Origin: Caldilineaceae bacterium
GTDB taxonomy: Bacteria; Chloroflexota; Anaerolineae; Caldilineales; Caldilineaceae
Direction: 5' to 3'
Assembly (NCBI GenBank): GCA_011523365.1
Contig: WTGY01000177.1
Span: forward strand, 62,001 to 126,000
Length of the DNA stretch: 64,000 nt
The notes beneath the pieces are model-generated. The model was not told where the DNA came from. It worked only from the letters and a program-made list of their open reading frames with translations, and did not search any database. Each line of letters starts with the position of its first letter. Position 1 is the first letter of the stretch. This document shows, piece by piece, positions 52,555-61,197 of the stretch. A program made the translations under genes and the position numbers.

Positions 52555-53676
52555 TTGCGCGTTGTGCTCGTTAGCAAGGCGCTCGTTGTGGGCGCGTATC
52601 AGAGGAAGGCGGAGGAGATTGCGCGCCTGGGGGTGGAGCTGACGGTGCTGACGCCGCCGAGCTGGCGGGACCGGCGCGGGTTACAAGAGGCGGAGCGGCT
52701 GCACACGGTCGGCTACGAACTGCGTACGATTCCTATCCTATTCAACGGCGCTTATCATATGCACTTTTATCCTACTCTGGTAAAGGCGCTGCGGGAGCTG
52801 AAACCGGAGGTTGTGCATGTGGATGAGGAGCCATACAATTTGGCTACGTTTCTCGGTGTGAGGGCGGCGCGGGCGGTGGGCGCGAAGCCTCTTTTCTTTA
52901 CTTGGCAGAACCTGCTCCGGCGCTATCCGCCGCCGTTCACCTGGTTCGAGCGCCATGTATACCGCGGCTGTGCAGTTGCGATCGCGGGGAATGCCGAGGC
53001 CCGAGAGGTTCTCGTGCGCAAGGGTTACGAGGGCGAGGTCGTGGTGCTGCCGCAGTTCGGCGTCGATCCTGCGATCTTCCGGCCGCAGGCGGAACTGGAT
53101 GGGGTAGAGAGCGCGAAGCAGGACAAGGCATTTCACATTGGCTACGCCGGGGGTCTGTTGCCTGAGAAGGGGCTGGACCTGCTGCTGCGGGCTTGTGCCG
53201 ATCTCGAGGGCAGCTGGCGGTTAACGCTGGTGGGCAGCGGGGAAGAGATCGAGGCGCTGCGGAAACTGGCTTCCGAGAGCGGCATCGCAGACCGGGTGAC
53301 GTTGGGCGTCAGACTGCCCAGCGGGGAGATGCCGGGCTTCTATCGCTCGCTGGACGTGCTGGTGCTGCCCAGCCGGACGCGGCCCAACTGGAAGGAACAG
53401 TTTGGGCGGGTCCTAATCGAGGCGATGGCTTGCGGGGTGCCGGTGATTGGCAGCAGTAGCGGAGAGATCCCCAATGTCATTGGAGATGCCGGCGTGGTCT
53501 TTCCGGAAGGGGATGTGGAGGCGCTGCGGTCGCAATTGCAGCGGTTGATGCAGGATGGGGCGACTCGCAGCCATTTTGCCTCTGCTGGGAGGCAGCGGGT
53601 GCTAGCCCGTTACACGATGGAAGAGATCGCGCGCCGGACGGTCTTGGCTTACAGGGCGGTGGCCCATGGCCACTAG
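52555..53676 (+). CDS. GT4 family glycosyltransferase
   Basis: 373 residues from the TTG at 52555, about 7 bases after GGAGGGGG; the frame upstream to 52504 lacks any site. The GT-B fold: VVLVSKALVVGAYQRKAEEIARLG at the N-terminus, then the donor domain HIGYAGGLLPEKGLDLLLRACADL, RLPSGEMPGFYRSLDVLVLPSRTRPNWKEQFGRVLIEAMACGVPVIGSSSGEIPNVIGDAGVVFPEGD. The EQFGRVLIEAMA block is the GT4 E-x7-E motif. It transfers a sugar in surface polysaccharide synthesis; donor and acceptor are unknown. First gene of a three-gene module. Confidence 0.93.
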   Translation: MRVVLVSKALVVGAYQRKAEEIARLGVELTVLTPPSWRDRRGLQEAERLHTVGYELRTIPILFNGAYHMHFYPTLVKALRELKPEVVHVDEEPYNLATFLGVRAARAVGAKPLFFTWQNLLRRYPPPFTWFERHVYRGCAVAIAGNAEAREVLVRKGYEGEVVVLPQFGVDPAIFRPQAELDGVESAKQDKAFHIGYAGGLLPEKGLDLLLRACADLEGSWRLTLVGSGEEIEALRKLASESGIADRVTLGVRLPSGEMPGFYRSLDVLVLPSRTRPNWKEQFGRVLIEAMACGVPVIGSSSGEIPNVIGDAGVVFPEGDVEALRSQLQRLMQDGATRSHFASAGRQRVLARYTMEEIARRTVLAYRAVAHGH

Positions 53677-53699
53677 CAGTTCATTGAAAGTTTCTGACT

Positions 53700-54866
53700 A
53701 TGAGAGTCGTCGTCAATGCCCAGCTACTTCATACAAGAGGGGGTTACCGGGGGGCCGGGGTCAGCAATTACTGCCGCAACCTGCTGACAGCGCTTGCGGA
53801 CAAGACCGACGGAACCAAGGTGACGGCCTTTGTCAATGATCGCGATTTTCGCTTCGCGCAGAGGCGCCCGGGGATGGAGTTGCGCTATACGCGCTGGCCG
53901 GCGGGCGATCCGGTGCCGCGCATCATCTGGGAGCAGACGGCGCTGCCGCTGGCTGCGATGACGGCGCAGGGGAACCTAGTGCACGGCCTGGTGAATACAT
54001 TGCCGCTGGCGACGAGGGTGCCAGGCGTGGTGACGGTCCATGATCTCAGTTTTGTACGGATGCCGGAGCGTTTCCCCCGCCTCAAGCGGTTCTACCTTGG
54101 GCAGTTGTGCCGTGCCAGCGCCCGACGGGCGCGGCGGGTCATTGCAGTCAGCAAGCAGACGGCGGCGGACGTGCGGGCGGAATTCGGGGTCGACAGCCGC
54201 CGCGTGGAGGTGGTATATAATGGGGTCGGCGAGCAGTTCCGGCCTCTACCGGCTGCCGAGGTCTCCGATTTTCGCGATCTCATGGGGTTACCGGAGAGAT
54301 TCCTACTCTATGTTGGCACGTTGGAGCCGCGCAAGAACCTACCCCATCTGCTGCGGACATTTGCGAAGTGGCGGGAGGAGAGTGCAATCGGTCGAGACGT
54401 GGGGTTGGTAGTGGCGGGCGGAAAAGGCTGGCACTACCAGGAAATTTTCGGCCTGGCGGACGAGTTAGGCTTGACGAGTGGACAGCCGGAGGAAGGGCCG
54501 GTTGTGCAGTTCCCCGGTTTCCTGCCGGAGCGGGACCTGTGCTTGTGGTACAACGCGGCCAGCGGATTCGTTTACCCCAGTCTGTTCGAGGGATTCGGTC
54601 TGCCGGTGTTGGAGGCTATGGCATCGGGAACACCGGTCATCTGCAGCAACACGCCGAGCCTGAAGGAGGTGGCCGGCGACGCGGCGCTGATCGTACCGGC
54701 ACGTGATCAGAACGCTCTCCAAAACGCGTTCGAGAGCCTGTTCAAAGAGCAGCAAACCGCCACTGCGTTGCGAAAGCTAGGACTTCGGCAGGCGAGGAAT
54801 TTCTCATGGGAACGGACCGCGAAAGAGACGATGGATGTATATGAAAGTGTAGTCAATGGAGGGTAG
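53700..54866 (+). CDS. GT4 family glycosyltransferase
   Basis: 388 residues, 24 bases after the previous gene. GT-B fold with MRVVVNAQLLHTRGGYRGAGVSNYCRNLL at the N-terminus, LPLATRVPGVVTVHDLSFVRMPERFPRLKRF and VIAVSKQTAADVRAEFGVDSRRVEVVYNGV, then the donor domain LLYVGTLEPRKNLPHLLRTF and PSLFEGFGLPVLEAMASGTPVICSNTPSLKEVAGDAALIVPARD. The E-G-F-G-L-P-V-L-E block is the family catalytic region. Probably adds the next sugar of the same polymer as the preceding enzyme. Confidence 0.94.
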   Translation: MRVVVNAQLLHTRGGYRGAGVSNYCRNLLTALADKTDGTKVTAFVNDRDFRFAQRRPGMELRYTRWPAGDPVPRIIWEQTALPLAAMTAQGNLVHGLVNTLPLATRVPGVVTVHDLSFVRMPERFPRLKRFYLGQLCRASARRARRVIAVSKQTAADVRAEFGVDSRRVEVVYNGVGEQFRPLPAAEVSDFRDLMGLPERFLLYVGTLEPRKNLPHLLRTFAKWREESAIGRDVGLVVAGGKGWHYQEIFGLADELGLTSGQPEEGPVVQFPGFLPERDLCLWYNAASGFVYPSLFEGFGLPVLEAMASGTPVICSNTPSLKEVAGDAALIVPARDQNALQNAFESLFKEQQTATALRKLGLRQARNFSWERTAKETMDVYESVVNGG

Positions 54867-54925
54867 AGGACAGTACATAGCAGGAGCAGCATTTCGCACA
54901 CCGCAGGCCACTGGCCACTGAATGG

Positions 54926-56479
54926 ATGCCGATGACAACCGTACAGATGAAACAACGCCAAGGCCGCCAGACATCCCAACAAACCCTCAACGGCCGGCGG
55001 ACAAGCGGGGAGGCAACAGGTTCACCTAATAGGAGCTGGTTGATTGCCCTGCTCATTCGGGTTCCGTCGCGGTGGTGGCCGGCGCTATTGCGCATCAGCG
55101 ATCTGATTCTGATCGTTGCCGCGTTTGTGATGGCCTACTGGGTGCGCTACCGGCTGCAATGGTTCCTCACCGTCGATCCGGCAAACCAGGCTGAGCTGGT
55201 CACCTATCTGCCGTTCGGACTGGCGCTGGTTTTTCTCCTCTTCTGTTCGTTTCAGTTCTCCAAGGTCTACGTTTACCGACGAGACCGCCTCTGGATTGAG
55301 GAGGTCTACGCCATCGCGAGCGCGACCACGATCGGTGTTGTCGTCCTGATCATTCTGAATCTGGCCTTCGGGCAGCTGTCTTTCAGCCGTCTGATCTTTC
55401 TGTACACGGCGGTGCTGGTCACGCTGTTGCTGGGAATCAGCCGGGCGGTGATCTACACGGTACGGGGTTATCTGCGCAACCAGGGGATCGGCTTGGAGCG
55501 TGTGGTGTTGGTGGGCGCCGGCGACGTTGGGCTGATGGTGATGCGCACGATAGCGGCGCGCCCGAGCCTCGGATACGAATTGGTCGGCTTTCTGGACGAC
55601 GATCCGGACATCAATCAGACGGACATCGGCCGCTTTCAGGCGCTGGGCCCGCTGACCAACTTTTACGACATCCTGCAAAACAGTGATATCGACACGGCCA
55701 TCATCTGCCTGCCCTGGCGGAGCCACCGCATCGTGGCGCGGTTGCTTCATCTGTGTGAGCAGCACGGGGTCACAGCACAGATTGTGCCTGACTTTTTCCA
55801 GTTGACGAAGAACCAGATGCAGGTGGAGCGGCTAGACGGGATTCCGCTGATCACGACGCGGGCGGTATCGATTGCGGGCTGGAATCTGTTCGTGAAGCGG
55901 GCGCTGGATGTGGCGCTGGCAACTGTGATGTTAGTTCTGGGGTTGCCGCTGGCGGCGCTGATCGCGCTGGCTGTCCGCTTCAGTTCGCCGGGGGCGGTAA
56001 TTTACTCCCAGACGCGCGTCGGTCGTAACGGACGGCAGTTCAAGATCTACAAGTTTCGCTCGATGATCGCGGATGCCGATGCGCAGTTGGACGAGATGGC
56101 CGATCTCAATGAGGCGTCCGGGCCGCTTTTCAAGATGCGCGACGACCCGCGCCGCACCTCTGTTGGGCGGATACTGCGCCGCTTGAGCCTGGACGAGCTG
56201 CCGAATCTGATCAATGTGCTACGGGGCGAGATGAGCCTTGTGGGGCCCCGTCCCAATGTGCCGGAGGAGGTGGCGCAGTACAAGGACTGGCACAGTAAGC
56301 GGCTGTCGGTCAGCCCGGGGATGACGGGTCTATGGCAGGTCAGCGGCCGCAGCGATCTGACTTTCGATGAGATGGTCCTGCTCGACATTTACTACGCCGA
56401 AAACTGGAGCGTGACACTGGATCTGAGCATTCTGCTGCGCACGATCCCGAAGGTGTTGGGCGGGGAGGGAGCTTATTAG
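54926..56479 (+). CDS. undecaprenyl-phosphate sugar phosphotransferase (WcaJ/PssY family)
   Basis: 517 residues. Initiates exopolysaccharide repeat synthesis by moving a sugar-1-phosphate to undecaprenyl phosphate. N-terminal half: four to five membrane helices (about 45-190) and a CoA-binding-like segment (VVLVGAGDVGLMVMRTIAARPSLGYELVGFLDDD). C-terminal bacterial sugar transferase domain: LFVKRALDVALATVMLVLGLPLAALIALAVRFSSPGAVIYSQTRVGRNGRQFKIYKFRSM, SLDELPNLINVLRGEMSLVGPRP, GMTGLWQVSGRSDLTFDEMV. All catalytic blocks are intact. Third gene of the exopolysaccharide module. Confidence 0.96.
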   Translation: MPMTTVQMKQRQGRQTSQQTLNGRRTSGEATGSPNRSWLIALLIRVPSRWWPALLRISDLILIVAAFVMAYWVRYRLQWFLTVDPANQAELVTYLPFGLALVFLLFCSFQFSKVYVYRRDRLWIEEVYAIASATTIGVVVLIILNLAFGQLSFSRLIFLYTAVLVTLLLGISRAVIYTVRGYLRNQGIGLERVVLVGAGDVGLMVMRTIAARPSLGYELVGFLDDDPDINQTDIGRFQALGPLTNFYDILQNSDIDTAIICLPWRSHRIVARLLHLCEQHGVTAQIVPDFFQLTKNQMQVERLDGIPLITTRAVSIAGWNLFVKRALDVALATVMLVLGLPLAALIALAVRFSSPGAVIYSQTRVGRNGRQFKIYKFRSMIADADAQLDEMADLNEASGPLFKMRDDPRRTSVGRILRRLSLDELPNLINVLRGEMSLVGPRPNVPEEVAQYKDWHSKRLSVSPGMTGLWQVSGRSDLTFDEMVLLDIYYAENWSVTLDLSILLRTIPKVLGGEGAY

Positions 56480-56592
56480 GAGTTTTCAGTTTCTAGTTTC
56501 TAGTTGTTAGTTATCCCGCTCATAGGCGATCGTTTCCTCGAGTTGCGCTCTGAGTTTCTTGGTTCTCAGAGACCCCACTAACTGAAGGTAGT

Positions 56593-58179
56593 TCAATCAC
56601 TCCCTTGTAATTGAAGACTCATGCGCTCCGGCTGGAAGAGTCGGGGCTCCATTTCGCGCAGGTCGGGCGCGACGGCGAGGGGGAACTCGCACTGGGCGAG
56701 GACATCTTGCTCGAGGTTGGCGCCGGGCGCGATTTCGATGACGGTCCAGCCGTCGGCGTCGAGGCGGAACACGCAGCGTTCGGTGATAACGAGCACGTTT
56801 TGGCCGGTCTGGCGGGCGCGGCGGCCGCTGAAGGTGACGTGCTCGACCTCGTTGACGAACTTGCGTACTCTGCCCTCGCGCTCGATGCGAAGTTGCCCAT
56901 CCGCGACGTCGAGGCGGGCGCCGGCGGTGTATGTGCCGCTGATGACGATGTTGCGGGCGCTGGCGGTGATGTCGACGAAGCCGCCGACACCGGCGGTCAC
57001 ATGGGGACGGGCGGCAAGCCTGGAGACGTTGATGTTGCCCTCGCGGTCGATCTGCATGAAGGAGAGGAAGCAGCGGTCGAAGCCGCCGCCCTGGAAGTAG
57101 CTGAACTGGTCCGGTGAGGGGATGATGGCCTGGGTGTTGGCAGCGCATCCGAACTGGAAGCCCCCCAGCGGCATGCCGCCAACGGCGCCCTGCTCGATCA
57201 CCCAGGTTACGGCGCCATCCAGACCCTCTTCGAGAAGAACGCGGGGCACGAGCGCGGAGATGCCGAAGCCGAGATTGACGGCTTCGCCGTCGCGGAGCTC
57301 GAGCGCGGCGCGACGGGCGATCACCTTTTGCAGGCCCCACTCGGCCAGCTCGAATGTTTCGGAGGGGACGCGCACCTCGCCGCTGATGGCGGGGTCGTAG
57401 TCGGTCTGGGTGGTCTGCATGGCGTCGGGGACGACCACGACGGCGTCGACGAGAACGCTGGGCACGCGCACGTTCTGGGCGAGGAGGGTGCCGGCGGCGA
57501 CGCGACGCTCGACCTGAGCGATGACGACGCCGCCGTTGTTGTGGGCGGCCAGGGCGACATCGTAGGCCCCGAGAAAGGCGCCTTCGCGCTCGAAGGTGAG
57601 ATTGCCCAACTCGTCGGCTGTGGTCGCCCTAATCAGAGCTACGTCCGGGTGCAGGGCGCGCAGATAGAGCCACTCCTGACCGTCAAACTCCACCAGTTGC
57701 ACGATATCTTCGCGGGTGCGCTCGTTCATACGGCCGCCCTGGCGCCGTGGATCGAGGTAGGTGTCCATGCCCAGTTGGGTGAGGACGCCGGGGCGTTTGG
57801 CCGCGGCCTCGCGCAGCTGGTGGAAGATGAGACCGCTGGGAATATTGTAGGCTTCGACTTCGTCTTCGTAGATCATGCGCCAGATGGCGGGCGATTCCAT
57901 GGAGGACGGGCCTGAGGGGAGTGACCCAGCGATCACGCGCGCCAGCAGGCCGGGGCGGGCGATATGGTCGATGCCGTCGATGCCATACATGTCGCCGGCG
58001 GCGATTGGGTGGATGGTGGTCAGGTTCTGCGGATGGCCGTGCTGGTCAAAGCGCTCGCCCAGGGCCTGCAGCAGCGCGTCGGGGCAGAGCAGTCCGCTGG
58101 AGGAGTTTACAGCGACTGTGGCGCCGTCGGGGATGAGAGATGCGGCTTGGGAGAGGGTGACAAAACGGGTACGCGGCAT
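56593..58179 (-). CDS. family I CoA-transferase, alpha and beta halves fused
   Basis: 528 residues. Propionate/acetoacetate-type CoA-transferases move CoA between acyl donors and acids via a Glu-thioester. N-terminal half: VTLSQAASLIPDGATVAVNSSSGLLCPDALLQALGERF; C-terminal half: AELRDGEAVNLGFGISALVPRVLLEEG, then the active-site Glu in WVIEQGAVGGMPLGG, SPDQFSYFQGGGFDRCFLSFMQIDREGNINVS and GVGGFVDITASARNIVISGTYTAG. Single fused chain, as in PCT and YdiF. Substrates are unknown. Flanked by unrelated genes on the same strand. Confidence 0.92.
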   Translation of the reverse strand: MPRTRFVTLSQAASLIPDGATVAVNSSSGLLCPDALLQALGERFDQHGHPQNLTTIHPIAAGDMYGIDGIDHIARPGLLARVIAGSLPSGPSSMESPAIWRMIYEDEVEAYNIPSGLIFHQLREAAAKRPGVLTQLGMDTYLDPRRQGGRMNERTREDIVQLVEFDGQEWLYLRALHPDVALIRATTADELGNLTFEREGAFLGAYDVALAAHNNGGVVIAQVERRVAAGTLLAQNVRVPSVLVDAVVVVPDAMQTTQTDYDPAISGEVRVPSETFELAEWGLQKVIARRAALELRDGEAVNLGFGISALVPRVLLEEGLDGAVTWVIEQGAVGGMPLGGFQFGCAANTQAIIPSPDQFSYFQGGGFDRCFLSFMQIDREGNINVSRLAARPHVTAGVGGFVDITASARNIVISGTYTAGARLDVADGQLRIEREGRVRKFVNEVEHVTFSGRRARQTGQNVLVITERCVFRLDADGWTVIEIAPGANLEQDVLAQCEFPLAVAPDLREMEPRLFQPERMSLQLQGSD

Positions 58180-58362
58180 TGGTCGAATTCACCTTTTGCG
58201 GGCGAGGCGGACACGTGCATACGAGCGGAAGGGATGCGCGCGCCAGCGGAGTAGGGATTGATCCATTATAGCGGGACGGACGTTTGGCGCAAGGATTGGC
58301 GCTTATGGCCTTGCCCGAAGGAGGCGCGATGTTGGAACAGGGTGTGGGGGAGAAGAGGCGGG

Positions 58363-59571
58363 TTATGCGCGCAGGCGGCGGTAGGCGTGGTCGCCGATGG
58401 CGGCGGTGGCGGCGCGACCGATTTCGTCGGCCTGTAGAAGCGCGGCCCAGGTGTTTTCGGGGTTGACGTCGAAGGGTTCGTTGTCCATGAGCGGGGTGGC
58501 GGCACTGTGGGCCATGGCTTCTTGCAGTGCGGGGCCGTCGGCTGCGGCGTCGATGGCGAGCTGGGCCAGGTGGGTGGGCAGGCCGATTTCGGCGCAGAAG
58601 CGGGCGACCTGCTCACATTCGTCCAAGGACTGCTCCAGAGTCAGTTGGGTGAGCAGTCCCATGGCAACCATCTCACCGTGCAGGTAGCTTTCGCGTGCGA
58701 CGTGAAGGCGGGTGAAGCCCATGGCAACGGCGTGGGCGGCGGTGACACCGCCGCTTTCGAAGCCGATGCCGCTCAGTAGCGTATTGGCTTCGATCACGCG
58801 CTCCAGGGCGGGGTTGGTCTCGGCGCGGTAGTTGGCCTCGGCGGCGGTCACGCCATCGTCGAAGACGGTCTGGGCGCAGAGTTCGGCGATGGCCTGGGCA
58901 GCGATTGTGGGGCGGCCGCCGATTACGGCGCGGCCGGCCGGGTTGCGGTAGCAGGTGCGGGCTTCGTAGCGGGTGGCGAGTGCATCGCCCATGCCGGCCA
59001 CCAGGTAGCGCACGGGCGCGGCCGCGATCAGCTGGGAATCGACCACTACAAATGCGGGGCTGTCGGGGAAGGACTCGCCGCCGTGGGCGATGCCCTCGTC
59101 GGTGTAGATGACGGACAGGGCGGAGCAGGGCGCGTCGGTAGAGGCGATGGTGGGGACGATGACGACGGGGATATCGAGCCGGGCGGCAACGCATTTGCCG
59201 GCGTCGAGACATTTGCCGCCACCGACTGCGATCAGACTGTCGAAGGGTGTGTCCTTCGCTCGCAGGCTGGCGGCGGCGCGCTCGATCTCGGTGTAGGAGC
59301 ACTCGCCCTCGAAGATTTCGACCGTCGCCTCGATGTGCATGGCGCGCAGGCCGCTGAGCAGCTGCTCGCCATGGCGGCGCATTCCACCGGGGCTGATGTA
59401 GACAGCGGGTCGTGTGCTGGGGACCAACTCCAGGAAAACGCCGAGTTGGTCGAGCAGACCGGGCCCTTGCACGTAGCGTGCCGGCGCGATCAGCCCGGTG
59501 GGCGGGGTGTCCCGGTCAGTGCCTTCGAGCGAGAATATGGGCTTGGGGGAGAATTCGATTTGGGTAGTCAT
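58363..59571 (-). CDS. glycerol-dehydrogenase-like iron-containing alcohol dehydrogenase
   Basis: 402 residues. NAD-dependent oxidation of glycerol or related polyols. Core blocks: PARYVQGPGLLDQLGVFLE, the nucleotide site IAVGGGKCLDAGKCVAARLDIPVVIVPTIASTDAPCSALSVIYTDEG, and metal-ligand His residues in GGVTAAHAVAMGFTRLH and SYLHGEMVAMGLL. The match is closest to GldA-type, but the length is ~35 residues longer at the N-terminus than usual. Substrate not certain; glycerol-1-phosphate dehydrogenase is less likely. Confidence 0.88.
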   Translation of the reverse strand: MTTQIEFSPKPIFSLEGTDRDTPPTGLIAPARYVQGPGLLDQLGVFLELVPSTRPAVYISPGGMRRHGEQLLSGLRAMHIEATVEIFEGECSYTEIERAAASLRAKDTPFDSLIAVGGGKCLDAGKCVAARLDIPVVIVPTIASTDAPCSALSVIYTDEGIAHGGESFPDSPAFVVVDSQLIAAAPVRYLVAGMGDALATRYEARTCYRNPAGRAVIGGRPTIAAQAIAELCAQTVFDDGVTAAEANYRAETNPALERVIEANTLLSGIGFESGGVTAAHAVAMGFTRLHVARESYLHGEMVAMGLLTQLTLEQSLDECEQVARFCAEIGLPTHLAQLAIDAAADGPALQEAMAHSAATPLMDNEPFDVNPENTWAALLQADEIGRAATAAIGDHAYRRLRA

Positions 59572-59664
59572 GGTGTAGGTCAGTGGTTAGTGGGCGCAGG
59601 CCGTGGTCGTGTATGCAGCATTGTCGTCGGATTCGCTGGTAAGCGCAAGGGGGAAAGGCTGCTG

Positions 59665-60417
59665 TCAGAGGGTCAACTCGGTGATGCGGTCGGTGATGAC
59701 GTCGACGAGGCGCAGGTCGTAGTCGAGGTGTGGCGCTTCGAGAAGGGTGAGGTTGGGGTGGCGGCGGCGGGCGTCGGCGAGGAGATGCGGGAGGTCCTGG
59801 CGGAGATGGCGGCCGCGGTGGAGGAAGTAGGGCAGGGCGACGATTTTGCGGGCGCCCTGTGCCGCCAGATCGTCGATGGCGTCGGCGATGCGGGGCGTGT
59901 TGCAGTCGAGATAGGCGGTTGCGGCGAGGGGGTAGCCGGTCTTTGCGTGCAGCCAGGCGGTCATCTGTCTGACGGGTTGGTTGGCGTACTCCAGGGGGGT
60001 GCCGTGGGCCATAACCAGGAGAGCGGGCTGCGTCCCGTTGGCCGCGCCGGGCGCCGGGTCGACGGTCAGGACGCGCTCGAGGGCGATGGCGGCCAGCTTT
60101 TCATGGAAGCCGAAACAGGGCGCGACGCGGATGGTCAGTTCTGGGAACTGTGCGGCGACCTTGGCGACGTCGGTGGGTAGATCCTCCTGGACATAGACTC
60201 CGTCGATGAGGAAGTAGGGTTGAATGATGACGGAGGTTGCGCCGGCGCCGACGCATTTGGCGACGGCTTCGGCGATGGTGGGGCGGCTGAAGTTGAGAAA
60301 GCCGGCCTCGGCGATTGGCGCTGCATTACGTTCACGCAGGCGTGCGGCGAGCCGGATCATGGAGGCACCGCTGTCGCTGTGAATGCTGCCGTGGCCAATG
60401 AGGACGATACTGTTCAT
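59665..60417 (-). CDS. sirohydrochlorin chelatase (CbiX/SirB type)
   Basis: 250 residues from the ATG at 60415-60417; an upstream in-frame start adds 14 residues and lacks a site. Inserts Fe or Co into sirohydrochlorin for sirohaem or cobalamin. Two CbiX halves are visible: the first from IVLIGHGSIHSDSGAS to FLNFSRPTIAEAVAKCVGAGATSVIIQPYFLIDGVYVQEDLP, the second from ALLVMAHGTPLEYAN to IVALPYFLHRGRHLRQDLP. The His residues in each HGS/HGT and in YFLIDG/YFLHRG blocks are the metal ligands. Adjacent to CysH, so sirohaem for sulfite reductase is the likely purpose. Confidence 0.9.
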   Translation of the reverse strand: MNSIVLIGHGSIHSDSGASMIRLAARLRERNAAPIAEAGFLNFSRPTIAEAVAKCVGAGATSVIIQPYFLIDGVYVQEDLPTDVAKVAAQFPELTIRVAPCFGFHEKLAAIALERVLTVDPAPGAANGTQPALLVMAHGTPLEYANQPVRQMTAWLHAKTGYPLAATAYLDCNTPRIADAIDDLAAQGARKIVALPYFLHRGRHLRQDLPHLLADARRRHPNLTLLEAPHLDYDLRLVDVITDRITELTL

Positions 60418-60471
60418 TAGTTCGCGGCCGGCCGGCGTTGGCCTCCGGAACCGGACCAACGGGAGCTAACC

Positions 60472-61197
60472 CTAAGTAAGATGTAGGCCGCACTCGAGCT
60501 TGTTGAGCCCGACCCAGCGGCCGGCGCGCAGGTCGCCGCCGGGTTGGACGGCCTGGGTGCAAGGCCAGCAGCCGATGCTGGGGTAGTTCTGCTCGTGCAG
60601 CTCGTTGTAGGGGACGTCGTGGGTATGGATGTAGGCCCAGACGTCGGCTTCGGTCCATTTTACCAGAGGAGAGATCTTTACGACACCGTACTTGTCATTC
60701 CAGCGCAGGACGGGCGTGCCGGCGCGGGTGGGCGACTGGTCGCGGCGCAGAGCCGAAACCCAGGCGGTGCTGCCCAGCAGGGCCTTTCCCATGGGCACGA
60801 CTTTGCGGATGCTGCAGCACCGGTCCGGGTTGCTGCGGTAGAGGTCTGGGCCGTGGGTGCGCTCCTGCTCGGAGATGGTCAAGTCGGGCGAAACGCGGCG
60901 GAAGGGGCGGTTGTAGTGGCGCTGGGCGCGGTCGATCAGGGCGAGAGTTTCGGGGAAGAAGTAGTCGGTGTCGATGTAGAAGATGTCTACATCGGGGTTG
61001 ATGCGCATGGCCATGTCGATCAGCGCCATGCCGCTGGCGCCGAAGGCTGAGCCGATAGTAAAGCCCTCACCGAACTGTCCTATCGCCCACGCCAGGATTT
61101 CTTCTGCGGAATAATCTTCCAGGCGGCGGTTGAAGTGGCTGATAGCGTCCGGCTGCCAAGTATCAAACGAGAGTGTTTCCTGCACGAAAGCAATCAC
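60472..61197 (-). CDS. cysH: phosphoadenylyl/adenylyl-sulfate reductase
   Basis: 241 residues. Reduces APS (or PAPS) to sulfite in sulfate assimilation. The PP-loop fold begins IGSAFGASGMALIDMAMRINPDVDIFYIDTDYFFPETL. Four cysteines, CC at 127-128 (PDRCCSIRKVVP) and CxxC at 210-213 (IGCWPCTQ), fit the [4Fe-4S] cluster of the APS-type enzyme, and catalytic Cys236 is in NKLECGLH. Its ATG is 1195-1197 bases into the last 64-kb kilobase run and lies upstream of the chelatase gene by 54 bases, so the two may be one operon. The sulfite reductase is not seen. Confidence 0.94.
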   Translation of the reverse strand: MIAFVQETLSFDTWQPDAISHFNRRLEDYSAEEILAWAIGQFGEGFTIGSAFGASGMALIDMAMRINPDVDIFYIDTDYFFPETLALIDRAQRHYNRPFRRVSPDLTISEQERTHGPDLYRSNPDRCCSIRKVVPMGKALLGSTAWVSALRRDQSPTRAGTPVLRWNDKYGVVKISPLVKWTEADVWAYIHTHDVPYNELHEQNYPSIGCWPCTQAVQPGGDLRAGRWVGLNKLECGLHLT

